Source: Lucinisca nassula
Taxonomy: Eukaryota > Mollusca > Bivalvia > Lucinida > Lucinidae
Assembly: GCA_963580285.1 (NCBI GenBank)
Contig: OY757016.1
Span: forward strand, 38,951,124-39,015,123
Length of the DNA stretch: 64,000 nt
Direction: 5' to 3'
Part shown: in pieces, positions 54,991 through 64,000 of the stretch
How positions within the stretch are numbered: position 1 is the first letter of the stretch
Layout: the number at the start of each line of letters is the position of its first letter
Notes under the pieces: generated by a model
What the model saw: only the letters and a program-made list of their open reading frames with translations
Databases searched by the model: none
What the model was told of the DNA's origin: nothing
Made by a program: the position numbers and the translations under genes

Positions 54991-55582
54991 ACCGTAGTGA
55001 CAACCGCTGCTCGCTGATTGCTAAGGTAAACTGGAAATAGAAAAAGGGTGTAGTGTATTTCATTTTCAAAAAGGACCAAATTATTTTTATTTTTATTTCA
55101 CAAAATTTACATGGATGTGTTCACAATAAATTTGCAATTTTGCTCCCGGTGGCACAGAAAAGAAGAAGAAGAAAAAAAAAACAATTTACAAAAACGTTAT
55201 GAAAATAAATTCACCAGTTTTTGTCGCTGTATTCAGTAGTTTTACTATATACTCTATACATTTAGAGGGTGCTTCCAAATATATGTAAACAGGACTAAAA
55301 AGTTGTTCATAAAATTGCATTAAAAATATATGTGGATATTCGAAAAAGAATGTAAAATCACGAGCCGCTTGCACAGAAAAGATATTCCTAAAAGTTTTTA
55401 TTTTATGGGGCAATACTTATCAAGTTCCTATATAAACCTATGTATTAATTTTAAGCAACAGCAGTTACCTGGATGTCCGTTAAAGTTCGACATGATCTAA
55501 TTTTTCGCAATCTAAGAGATATTCCGAAGCTGAGAAAACATAGTCCCCACAATGATTGCAGTTTTTTTTTGTCATTTCCAAG
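54991..55582. other. Unassigned AT-rich stretch
   Basis: It lies between the duplication and the Tc1-like element. No gene or repeat match is recognised. GAAGAAGAAGAAAAAAAAAA is a short purine tract near 55161. Confidence 0.3.
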
Positions 55583-55584
55583 TA

Positions 55585-55790
55585 CTCGGTAAAAAAAGTT
55601 TTGTCCCTATGTATACAATCGGCTGTAAAATATCACAGGGTCGGTCGATTCTCATATGGCATATACCAAACTCTTCAGCAGCCACTGCTCGTCAATACTG
55701 ATTAGGTTTAGGTAAGAAGGACGCGATCGTAAATGCTCCAGAGGCTGCGGAGTGCGACTGGGGTCAACTTTCAAAACGTGCAAATCGTAA
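55585..55790. repeat. Left terminal inverted repeat of the Tc1-like element
   Basis: Pairs with 57821-58026. Well-preserved blocks include GGCTGTAAAATATCACAGG, CTCTTCAGCAGCCAC and CGTCAATACTGATTAGGTTT. The middle third is more diverged. Confidence 0.9.
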
Positions 55791-56043
55791 CAAAGGACTA
55801 GCCACGTATCGGCATACGACAAACATGAAATATCGACTCATCGAGACCACCGCATCCTTTGATTGAAACATTGTCATATCGAATCAACGTTGATACGACA
55901 TTATTCCATTTTATGCATATACTGATACGTGGCACTGGTCTTAAACAAAGCAAGAAGATCAGCAACTTTATTTCACTATTCTGACATTTGAAATTCATTT
56001 GACATGTGAAACACTATTCAATAAGTTTGAACTTTGTCTTTCT

Positions 56044-57093
56044 TTAGTAGTGGGTATAACCTCCGCGATTGTCTCTGCACTCAATCAGTCGTTTTCTGGT
56101 AGAGAAGACCATCTTCCGGATGGTGGCTTGAGGGATTGGATGCCATTCCTCTCCAAGGAAGCGCCGAAGATCTGCCATAGTGCTGTGCTCTGTTATCCTC
56201 TTTTGGACGGCTCTTCCGAGGACATCCCAGACATGTTCAATGCAGCTTAAGTCAGGCGACATTGCTGGCCAGTCTAACCGTCTGACGTTGTTGGCTTGCA
56301 GATAGGCGTCTACAATTCTTGCCCGATGTGGTCTGGCATTATCATCTTGAAAGATGGCGTTGTTTCCCATTTGCTGAAGGAAAGGCACAACATGGGGACG
56401 TAGGATCTCGTCGATGTAGCGTTGACCGGTAAGAATTCCTGGAACCACAACGAGGTTGGTACGCCTATCTGCCGTCACACCAGCCCAGACCATGACACTT
56501 CCTCCATTGTAAGCATGGCGTGGCTGCACGTTGGCTTCCGCGTGACGCTCCCCATTCCGACGCCAGACACGTAGACGTCCGTCAATATGATGTAGGCAAA
56601 ACCGACTCTCATCTGAGAACACGACAGTTCGCCACTGCTGTCTATTCCATCGCACATGATTCCGAGCAAACTGAAGACGAGCTGCTCTGTGCCTCGGTAA
56701 AAGAATGGGCTTCTTCGCAGGAACACGTGATTTCAGCCCAGCAGCATGGATTCTGTTCCGAATGGTTTGAACAGAGACGGCTATGCCCCCAGCACCTCGT
56801 AGTCGTCGAATCCGCATAGTCGTCATTTTGGCATTGGTAAAGCGGCTTCTTAGAGTGCTGTTGGTGATCAGTCGATCCTCGGCATGGGTTGTTGCCCTGG
56901 GTCTTCCTGAGCGCGGGAGGTCCTTGACATCCCCAGAAGCTGCATAGCGTTGCCTTATCCTGTCGATAGTCTTGCGATTTGTGTTAAACGCTATGGCAAC
57001 ACGTCGACTAGATTGCCCTGCCTGGAGCTGCCCAAGTGCCCTAGCCCGGTCTAAGTTTGACAGTTTTCGGTAACGAGGTGGCATCGTGATCAA
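56044..57093 (-). CDS. Tc1/mariner DD34E transposase, intact
   Basis: 349 residues, the usual length for Tc1-like transposases, which cut and rejoin DNA at TA sites. Residues about 8-60 and 65-122 form the paired-type DNA-binding region, with two helix-turn-helix segments joined by a GRPRATT AT-hook-like motif at 63-69. The catalytic domain follows: D161 in VVFSDESRFCL, D251 in IFQDDNARPH and E286 in IEHVWDVLGR. The 34 residues between D251 and E286 match Tc1. GGSVMVWAGV at 197-206 is a family-conserved motif. Two starts are possible (57093 or the methionine three codons later, MPPRYRK); the second resembles relatives. There are no stops or frameshifts. Confidence 0.93.
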   Translation of the reverse strand: MITMPPRYRKLSNLDRARALGQLQAGQSSRRVAIAFNTNRKTIDRIRQRYAASGDVKDLPRSGRPRATTHAEDRLITNSTLRSRFTNAKMTTMRIRRLRGAGGIAVSVQTIRNRIHAAGLKSRVPAKKPILLPRHRAARLQFARNHVRWNRQQWRTVVFSDESRFCLHHIDGRLRVWRRNGERHAEANVQPRHAYNGGSVMVWAGVTADRRTNLVVVPGILTGQRYIDEILRPHVVPFLQQMGNNAIFQDDNARPHRARIVDAYLQANNVRRLDWPAMSPDLSCIEHVWDVLGRAVQKRITEHSTMADLRRFLGEEWHPIPQATIRKMVFSTRKRLIECRDNRGGYTHY

Positions 57094-57249
57094 AGTCTAT
57101 GGTGTTTCTACGGTAACAAGTTTATCAAATCTGTTTTAAAGCGATGCTCACAAAAGTGCACGATTAAAAAAAACATTGATGAACTCAACATTTTGAAAAA
57201 TCACAAAAAGCATGCAAGTGAAATTTTAATGAGTTTGTCGGTAAAACTG

Positions 57250-57400
57250 ACCTTTTTGAGAAATGAATGAATAAATAAACGAACAAACGAACGGACGAAC
57301 GAATAGACGAACGAAAGAACAAACAAACAAACGAACGAACGAACGAACGAACGAATGAACGAACGAGCGAGCGAGCGAGCGAACGAACGAACGAATACCG
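57250..57400. repeat. (GAAC)n-type microsatellite inside the Tc1-like element
   Basis: GAACGAACGAAC with GAGC and GAAT variants between the transposase start and the right TIR. The Arg-Ser-Phe-Val frames on the minus strand are translations of this tract, not genes. Confidence 0.8.
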
Positions 57401-57439
57401 CATGAATGAATGCGGTAAACAATATCAAGCCGCCTCTCA

Positions 57440-57820
57440 AAACGATTGTCATTTTTGCCGGCGTTTTTAACCCCCTCCGGCATTTTGCAGCATCTGTACC
57501 AGCCGTTAAGGTCTAAAAGGGGCTAATGGTTTCGTGCCCTTTTCAAGTACAGACTGTGCATCAAAATGATACAAATTACACAAAAATCTGATCATTAGCT
57601 ATTGAGTTATACCCAATTACAGCCATTTTTTTCACCTTTTTGACAACGTCTTCTGGGGGTCTGCAGCCTCTGTATCAGGAGTTAAGGTCCAAAAGACAAA
57701 ACACCTTTCTGATCCCTTTTTGGCATAGTCTTGCAATATCAACAATGAAAATTTCACAAAAATCTGCCCAGCAATTACTGAGTTAGACCCCGTTGTTTAC
57801 AATAGTCATTAACGCTTAAA
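57440..57820. repeat. Two diverged direct repeats of about 190 bp inside the Tc1-like element
   Basis: GCAGCATCTGTACCAGCCGT, AAGGTCTAAAAGG and ACACAAAAATCTGATCA in the first copy parallel GCAGCCTCTGTATCAGGAGT, AAGGTCCAAAAGAC and TCACAAAAATCTGCCC in the second. GGCAGCCTCTGTAGCATTTT in the right TIR looks like the start of a third, so the TIR may have grown from this repeat. Confidence 0.55.
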
Positions 57821-58026
57821 TTACGATTTGCACGTTTTGAAAGCTGACCCTTACAACATTTGGCAGCCTCTGTAGCATTTTCTGACAGGTTCATAAGACT
57901 CAAACCTAATCAGTATTGACGGGCTGTGGCTGCTGAAGAGGCTGGTATATACTATATGAAAATCGATCGTTCCTGTGATATTTTACAGCCCATTCTCTGC
58001 CTAGGGACAAAACTTTTTTTACCGAG
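57821..58026. repeat. Right terminal inverted repeat of the Tc1-like element
   Basis: The inverse of 55585-55790. The outer tip CTTTTTTTACCGAG borders TA at 58027-58028. Confidence 0.9.
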
Positions 58027-58176
58027 TATATATGTTCAACTGACGGAAAGGACTCAGTTTAGGAAATCAACTTTAATGTCTTAAGCTCTCTTATTTGATC
58101 ACACTCTAAACGCTTCAAGGAACCTCTGGAGATAAACGTACCAGTTTTGATAACTTTGTGAAATAAATGGGTCAGT

Positions 58177-58461
58177 CATCACGAAAACACGCCTATATAA
58201 TTTTGACCCCCTTGATCCCCACTTTTATATAGTAAAACTGGGGTTTCTGGGGGTATACCTTATTTTTTCTTATTTCTGCTCGAAAATATAGATTGTGGGT
58301 ACTCGTTAGAACCGCCTCGATGAGGCGGTTCTAACGAGTCCCCACAATTTATATTTGGAGCAAAAGTAAGAAAAACATCACAAATTTTCATCATAAATTT
58401 CTCATTTTTTCGGCGATAAAGGTGGCAATGTATTTGTACAGGCGTGTTTGCGTTGCGTAAT
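58177..58461. mobile_element. Family-P MITE, reference-quality copy
   Basis: From CATCACGAAAACACGCCTAT to the inverted AGGCGTGTTTGCGTTGCG. The inner order is TATAGTAAAACTGGGGTTTC, CTTATTTCTGCTCGAAAATA, the hairpin at about 58285-58355 (GTACTCGTTAGAACCGCCTC) and CGGCGATAAAGG. About 285 bp, non-coding. Confidence 0.8.
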
Positions 58462-58905
58462 GGTTTACTTTCCGAGTATACGACAAAGGTCTTGTATAAA
58501 TCCACGCTGAATTCCTATCTGGCTTTTGAAATTAAAGAGAAAGAAATGTAGTAAAACCTTTCTCAGTGGCCACCTCTATTAAACAAGCAACCTGTCTTCA
58601 GCAAGCAGGCATTCAGTTCCCGAAAAAGGAAAATGCATTAAAATTCACCTGATTAAAGCAAGCACCTGTCTTAACCTTTTTGAGTATCCCAGAGGTGCTT
58701 GCTTAATACAGGTTTGACTGTAGAAATAGATGGCCAGGAAAACCCACGATCAATGGTTACAGCCTACCAAGGGCGCCAAGAGGAAGAGTAACCAATAATG
58801 AAAAAAAAAACAAAAAAAACGGGGAAATGAATCAGAAATAGCATAGCAACCAGCTCCCTCACACTTAGGACGGTCAGTAGCTGGAACCACAGGGGAGTAG
58901 TCGAT
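58462..58905. other. Unassigned stretch
   Basis: CAAGCAACCTGTCTTCAGCA and GCTTGCTTAATACAGGTTTG are loosely inverted between 58550 and 58722, suggesting a decayed MITE. No gene. Confidence 0.35.
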
Positions 58906-58907
58906 TC

Positions 58908-59166
58908 CATTACGAAAACACACCTATAAAATACATTGTAAATTGTACCGCCGTAAAAACTAAAATTTTAAGATGAAAAATTGCGATATTTTTCTTATTT
59001 CTGCTCAAAATATAGATTGTGGCTACTCGTTAGAACCGCCTCATCGAAACACAATCTATATTTGAGAGCAGAAATAAGAAAAATAAGGTTTACCCCTGTA
59101 AACACCAGTTTTACAAAAAAATGGGGTTTTAGGGGGTCAGAATTATATTGGCGTGTTTTCATGATG
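58908..59166. mobile_element. Family-P MITE with one hairpin arm deleted
   Basis: The ends CATTACGAAAACACACCTAT and TTGGCGTGTTTTCATGATG are good. The left arm GTTAGAACCGCCTCATCGA is followed at once by AACACAATCTATATTTGAG, so most of the right arm is missing. This looks like a deletion at the hairpin. Confidence 0.7.
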
Positions 59167-59249
59167 TATGGGCCCAACCTTCAGTCTAGGTACATCACAC
59201 AAAGAAGTTGATCCACCTGAGGGTAACTATCTCAATCAATGAATCCTCA

Positions 59250-59985
59250 CATAATATCATACAAATTAGAACAAACTAAAATACAAATCAAATAAATGTG
59301 ACGAAACAAAGATGAAGGCTCGTAGCTGGTTCCACTCTCTGTAAGCCGAAGCTAAAGAAAAAACACCAGGTAATGGCATACAAATTAGAACAAACTAAAA
59401 TACACAAATCAAATCAAATAATTGTGAAGAAACAAAGATGAAGGCTCGTAGCTAGTTCCACTCTGTAAGCCGAAGCTAAAGAAAAACACAAGGGGCCAGT
59501 TGTTCAAAGCATCGTTAGCTTAACGAGCTCGTTAGTGGCCATATTGTTAACTCTTCTAGCAAGTACAATTTCGTAAATTTTGGTATTTTTGCTGAAAAAA
59601 TGTGAGCAGCTTTTGCGTCCGCAAAAGCTGCTCACATTTTTTCAGCAAAAATTTCAGCACATTTGCCATATTTAATGATCAAAGTTTTAACGATACGTTA
59701 ACTAACGACGTCCTTAGTTTTGAACAACTGGTCCCTGGGTAATATCATACAAATTAGAACAATCTAAAATATAAATCAAATAAAATAATTGTGACGAAAC
59801 AAAGATGAAGGCTCGTAGCTAGCTCCACTCTCTGTGAGCCGAAGCTCAAGAAAAACACAAGGTAATACAAACAAATTAGAACAAACTAAAATACAATCAA
59901 ATCAAATAATTGTGACGAAACAAAGATGAAGGCTCGTAGCTAGTTCCACTCTCTGTACGCCGAAGCTAAAGAAAACATAAACACC
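59250..59985. repeat. Tandem array, four units of about 125 bp, split by a MITE
   Basis: Units share ATACAAATTAGAACAAACTA, GACGAAACAAAGATGAAGGC, TCGTAGCTAGTTCCACTCTC and GCCGAAGCTAAAGAAAA. Two units precede and two follow the family-Q MITE at 59493-59735. Confidence 0.75.
59493..59735. mobile_element. MITE family Q, copy 3, inserted between array units
   Basis: Ends GGGCCAGTTGTTCAAAGCAT and GAACAACTGGTCC, core GAGCAGCTTTTGCGTCCGCA hairpin. The uninterrupted unit junction reads CACCAGGTAAT or CACAAGGTAAT, so the insertion point is fixed to within a few bases at a CAG-like triplet. The flanking triplets AAG and CTG no longer match. Confidence 0.75.
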
Positions 59986-59989
59986 AGGT

Positions 59990-61260
59990 AGACCACGAAG
60001 AGTCAAACCAAAGACTACACATCAGTCACCAGCCACTTTTAAGCTTTAAGTTGGGGTCATCATCGAATCAGAGACATTAACTCCGTCGTGTAATGTCGTG
60101 TAAAAGTCTATAAAGACAGAGGTATTTTGACGATAGTCGTAAGTAAGCAACAAAGCTGTCTAAAAACATTAACTTGCGGTAGTTTCCTTTGGTGTCTCTT
60201 GTGGGAGCCGTGGATTAATTGTATATATTCCTCATTATTGCCTTCACTTCTATTTCTCAGAATCTACATAAATTCAGACAAAGAAAGATCTGTATTTGTT
60301 GCGTAGAATCTCCTCTTATGATTTTGACTTTGTCTCCCCCACTACTTTTTGTTGTTGCTATTTGTTGTCATTGTTTCTTTTTGTGTTCCTTTTCTTTTTT
60401 TTTGCGAACTGCGCATGGCCCGAAAAGCACACCTGTGTCAAAAATGTAAGTCGGAGATCCAGACAGTTTTATGTCGACTGCCAAAGAAATACGATTTAGT
60501 TATTTTCTAAAACAAAAATTGCTCTATTCAGCTTTTATAATATAAACGCCCCACAAATGACACAACAACTGCAATGTATGCATGTCCATGCAGGGTTCGA
60601 CTTTATCGAACTTTGTGTATTATTGGACGTGTTTTTAAAGCAATCCGTCTTATAAAATAACGAAGTCCCGGGCGGGCCGGCGTTGGGTATCAACCGAGGT
60701 TTACCTTTTGGTTAAAACTTTCATATTAATACTGTGCTTCAATGGAGGAACTGTCATTTTGGCTTTCCGCGGTTGGTGTTTCCATTGGGGTCTAGTTATT
60801 TCATGTTTGTGTTTCTTTCCCTTTGGTGCCATTGATGGGCGGTGTGGGTTAATTATATCGATTCCTGATCATTGCCTTCATTTCTGTTTCATATACAACC
60901 CATACCTAAATTTTTGTTGAAAATTGCCATTTGTGGACGTAATAAAGAATCCCTCTTTTGAAATAGCGATGTCCGGGCGGGCGGGCGAAGTTCGAGGTTT
61001 ATCTCTTGGTCAACCTTTTTCACAGTAATATGTTACGCTCGTACCTAGTTTATTCTTTAGTGGATGGCTTTCATATTAGGACTGTCGCTTCTTTTGAGGT
61101 ACCCCTTTCATATACAATCAATCAATAGCACCATGGCGGAAATTGTCATTGTTCGATCTTAAGATTATTTCACCTTTGAGTTAACATTTTTTTCAAGATA
61201 GACTGTTTCTGATGTAAACGTAGACAGTGTAATAAACACGGTTAAACGGATTGAAGATGA
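59990..61260. repeat. Mostly unassigned, with two copies of a dispersed repeat
   Basis: TGGATTAATTGTATATATTCC...ATTGCCTTCACTTCTATTTC (about 60210-60260) and GGTTAATTATATCGATTCC...ATTGCCTTCATTTCTGTTTC (about 60845-60890) are copies of one sequence, with a third at 62720-62815. GGTTTACCTTTTGGTTAAAAC and GGTTTATCTCTTGGTCAACC follow each. No gene was found in 60219-60920. Confidence 0.45.
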
Positions 61261-61619
61261 GCCGTGGCAAGCGAAAAGAGTAAAGATTCAAGTCAGCCGA
61301 AGTTGCTTATGATAATATCTCCAGCGAGTTCGACCTACATGGTCCAGGGCCCAAGAACAATGTCACTGGCTATTTTTAGAAAAAAAAATGTGATCGCACC
61401 GTCTACATTTATAGAGGGAATTCAATATATCTTAAAACAAATATTGGTTGTGAAAAAATCTTGAGCAAATTCAACTTTCAGTGTCGTGGGTCGAAGGTCC
61501 AGGCCATTGTGGCTATTTTTAGAGAAACTGTTTCGGGGCTTTAGTGTCAACATTTATTGACGGGGTTTCGAAATATGTTCACACAAATGTTTGTTCCGGT
61601 AATATCTCGAGCACGTGTG

Positions 61620-61889
61620 TTTGTTTGATTTGAGGTTTAACGTCCACGTCAACACTGTAAAGGTGAGACTTTTACCCGATATTGAGATGAAATGACATCT
61701 CAAGCCCTGTCGCCCAATGAAACCGATAGGGTGTGTAAGCATAGACGGTCAGACACTCACACCGCTTTGCCTGGGCAGGCTTAGATCCTCTAAGCGGTTT
61801 ACCAGTACTCGTGTGTGGGTCGGATTCAGCTCTGCGTGGAAGCATCATGCAGCCAATATATTTCTTCAAGCCCCGATGGGCGGGCGCCG
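61620..61889 (-). repeat. CAAA-tailed SINE with exact 13-bp target duplication
   Basis: TCGAGCACGTGTG occurs at 61607-61619 and 61890-61902, and the sequence it came from is part of the host array unit. The 5' end on the minus strand is ACGGCGCCCGCCCATCGGGG. An internal deletion removes the GGAGACGTTGCTTCC part. This copy shows most clearly that the family is retroposed and starts at the hairpin. Confidence 0.85.
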
Positions 61890-62029
61890 TCGAGCACGTG
61901 TGACTTCGAGGGACCTGGACTCAAGGTGAAGGTCACTACGGCTATTTTTTGAAAACTTTTTCATCGCTCGAGCGCCTATATTAATTGATGGATTTTTTTT
62001 ATAACTTTATGTAATTGTATGTAATGTTG

Positions 62030-62454
62030 GTTGGTACCTGGTGCACTGTCTCTGGCCGAGCTCATTGGAGTCCAACTGTTGGTTTTGTTTTGCTCAACAT
62101 TTCAGTCATTTCTTGCTGTCGAGTCCCACTGTTGTTTCAGCTCTGTGGTTGTTTGATTTTTGTGTTCTCGGAGAGTGTTGCGCTGATGAGTTAGGAATCC
62201 TTCATGCGGACTGAATAAATTATTTGTCTAAAAGTAAATGCGGAAATTGCGGCCGCGTAAAATCGATTTAAACCCCGCAGTGAAATATTTTTTTTTAAAT
62301 AAATTTCACTGTCCGTTCCAAGGCGGTTCTTCTGTCGTGGTTTATTTTTTATAGTTTCTCTTTTAATGTGTGGATCGCTTATATCTTTTTGGCTTTGGAT
62401 AGCCAATTGGCCATTTTATGGGGAAGCAACTGTCCTTTTGGCTTAAAGATAAAG
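62030..62454. other. Unassigned stretch within the array
   Basis: GGTTGGTACCTGGTGCACTG through GTTTCTCTTTTAATGTG matches no array unit. No gene or element is recognised. Confidence 0.3.
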
Positions 62455-62700
62455 AGCTTTATTTAACGTCGCATATTCGAAACAAATAACATAAGCTCTG
62501 TGGAGCTTTTATAGCGACAAACAAAGTATTCTCTAACAAATACTTACCTGCCTTCATTTATCTTCCTGCGACTACCCCTGATAATGCGAGCGTCAGCCAA
62601 GGGAGCTCCTAGCCTTTGGTATGGCGCGGCCGGGGATCGAACCCGCGACCTCCAATTCCCGAAGCGGACGCTCTACCACTGAGCTATCGGCGCCGCTAGT
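62455..62700 (-). repeat. tRNA-derived SINE with well-preserved Pol III boxes
   Basis: The minus strand reads GGCGCCGATAGCTCAGTGGT (A box TAGCTCAGTGG), a loop with TTCGGGA, and an exact B box GGTTCGATCCC followed by CGGCCGCGCC, which pairs six of seven bases with the 5' end. The body ends GCGACGTTAAATAAAGCTC. It is close to a complete tRNA fold but lies in a SINE, related to 6509-6830. Confidence 0.75.
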
Positions 62701-64000
62701 GATGTTTTCATTAGGGCCTAGTTATTTCATGTTTGTGTTTCTTTCCCTTTGGTGTCTAAGATGGAAGGTGTGTTAATTGTATCTATTCCTGTTCATTGCA
62801 TTCACTTCTAATTTTCACACAAATGCTGCTTATGATAATATTTTGAGCAAGTTATAATTTCAGGGCCCTGGGCCGAAGGTCAAGGTCGCTTTAGCTATTT
62901 TTAGAAAAGCTTTGTCGTCGTGTATTGGTGGATTTAAATTTAACTCCACACAAATGTTGGATTTGAAAATATTTTGACTCAAGTTCGACTTTCTAGACCG
63001 CGGGCTCAATTTCAAGGTCACAGTGGCTATCTATTAATGGATTGTTAATATAACTTAACAGAATTGTTGGGTATGAAAATATCTCGGGTGATTTTGACTA
63101 TCAGAGTCCTGGACTCAAGATCAAGGTCATTTTGGCAATTTAAAAAACAAAAAACAAAAAGAAAAAAACAACAACAACAACAACAACAACAACAAAAAAA
63201 AAAAAAAAAAAAAAAAACACTTTCTCATTGCACTAGCGCCTGCATTTATTAATGGATTTCAATGTAACTCCAGACAGTTGATGAGTATGAAAATAACTCG
63301 AGTAAGTTTGACTAAAAGGGTCCCGGGTTCAAGAACAAGGTCACTTCTGTTATTTTTAGAAGAAAAAAAAACTTTTCATCGCTCAAGCAATAGATTGATT
63401 TTGAATGTCAGAAATATTGAGCATGATGATATCTCGATCAAGTTCGATTTTCGGTCACGTTGTCCTGTGCTAATGGTCAAGGTGAATGTGGTTATTTTCA
63501 GAAAAAAAGAAAGATTTGTCATCGCATTGGCGCATAAATTCATTAATGGACTTTAATATAGCTTCACTAAAAATTGGTTATGATAATACCTCAAGCAAGT
63601 TCGACTTCAGTGTCTTTTGCTAAAGGTCACGGTCACTGTGACTCTTTTTAAAAAACTGTGTCATGGCTATAGTGCCTACATATATAGAAAGATTTTAATA
63701 CCACACGAATGTTGGTTTTGATAATATCTTGTGCAAGTTCGTCAGGGTTCTCGGCCAAGTCAAGGTGACTGGGGTTGTTTTAAGATGTTTTTGTCATCGC
63801 TATAGTGCCTAAAATTATTGATGTAATATAGTGTAGTTCCACACAAATGTTGGCTGTGATAATATCTCGAGTAAGATCGACTATGTTGCCTATATTTTGG
63901 TTTAAATAGCTTTATTCGGGCATATAATCAAATTTCTAAATAAAGCTTTTTGTTCACCTGTTTACAAAATGCTGTACTTTTACATTTTTGTGTGGATTGC

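Larger units (their letters stand above)
55585..58026 (-). mobile_element. Complete Tc1/mariner-like transposon, 2,442 bp
   Basis: Bordered by TA at 55583-55584 and 58027-58028. The ends CTCGGTAAAAAAAGTTTTGT and the exact complement of that motif open two inverted repeats of about 206 bp (55585-55790 and 57821-58026). These are strongly conserved at both tips, the inner tip being TTTCAAAACGTGCAAATCGT, with roughly 15-20% divergence between. One intact transposase gene lies inside on the minus strand. TA target, long TIRs and a DD34E enzyme together define a Tc1-like element. Everything needed for movement appears present, although diverged TIRs suggest age. Confidence 0.92.
61280..63900. repeat. 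Diverged tandem array, about 170-bp period, interrupted by SINEs
   Basis: Units contain ATAATATCTCGAGCAAGTTC, GACTTCAGTGTCCTGGGC, AAGGTCAAGGTCACTGTGG, CTATTTTTAGAAAAAC, TTGTCATCGCTATAGTGCC and ACATTTATTGATGGATTTTA. Copies are recognisable from 61290 to about 63880 and broken by 61620-61889 and 62030-62820. CAACAACAACAAC and A-run tracts near 63165-63217 are local expansions. Confidence 0.7.

Noticed and set aside
57185..57483. Arg-Ser-Phe-Val-rich frames near the transposase
   Set aside because: They are the GAAC microsatellite read in three frames.
62620..62695. Possible true tRNA gene on the minus strand
   Set aside because: The A and B boxes are excellent, but the anticodon stem pairs poorly and the sequence continues into a SINE body shared with 6509-6830. 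A tRNA covariance search would decide.

Overview
This window looks like non-coding, repeat-rich eukaryotic nuclear DNA, most likely from a marine mollusc and probably a bivalve. The repeat content suggests this: TGACCTTGACC-type arrays, tRNA-derived SINEs ending in GACGTTAAAC-like 3' motifs, long TG/CA tracts, and many short palindromic DNA elements. The assignment is an inference from repeat style, not from a marker gene. No host protein-coding gene, exon series or conserved structural RNA gene could be supported. The only convincing coding sequence is a transposase.

Layout. 1-5.2 kb holds SINEs, a partly duplicated 604-bp block, and MITEs (short non-autonomous DNA elements, probably DNA transposons) scattered through a low-copy array. 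5.2-12.6 kb holds further MITEs, a TG-tailed SINE and three tandem-array elements with periods of about 145, 150 and 155-180 bp. 12.9-13.6 kb is a TIR element filled with an orientation-switching minisatellite. 13.9-28.1 kb carries many palindromic MITEs, including a 3.5-copy tandem array near 20-21 kb and a 329-bp self-complementary element at 24.5 kb, with stretches where nothing is recognised. 28160-41573 and 41574-54990 are two nearly identical 13.4-kb tandem copies. 55585-58026 is a complete Tc1/mariner-like transposon with an intact DD34E transposase gene. 58-64 kb is MITEs, two more arrays and SINEs.

The most notable item is at 35128-35595, duplicated at 48542-49009. It is a 468-bp element with two 174-bp TG...CA long terminal repeats, a 4-bp ATTG target duplication, an 18-nt primer-binding site that fits the 3' end of tRNA-Leu, a polypurine tract, and only 120 bp inside. 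It is therefore a TRIM, a miniature LTR retrotransposon. Each LTR carries a 5S rRNA-derived block in the same sense as the element, including the region of the internal RNA polymerase III promoter. This is the architecture of the plant Cassandra elements, here in what looks like an animal genome.

A second theme is modular palindromes. One core hairpin (GTACTCGTTAGAACCGCCTC and its complement) recurs inside at least three DNA-element shells with different termini, and a second core recurs in at least two. Several insertions are nested with target duplications preserved, so the order of events can be read. There are no operons, and no gene regulation can be inferred.
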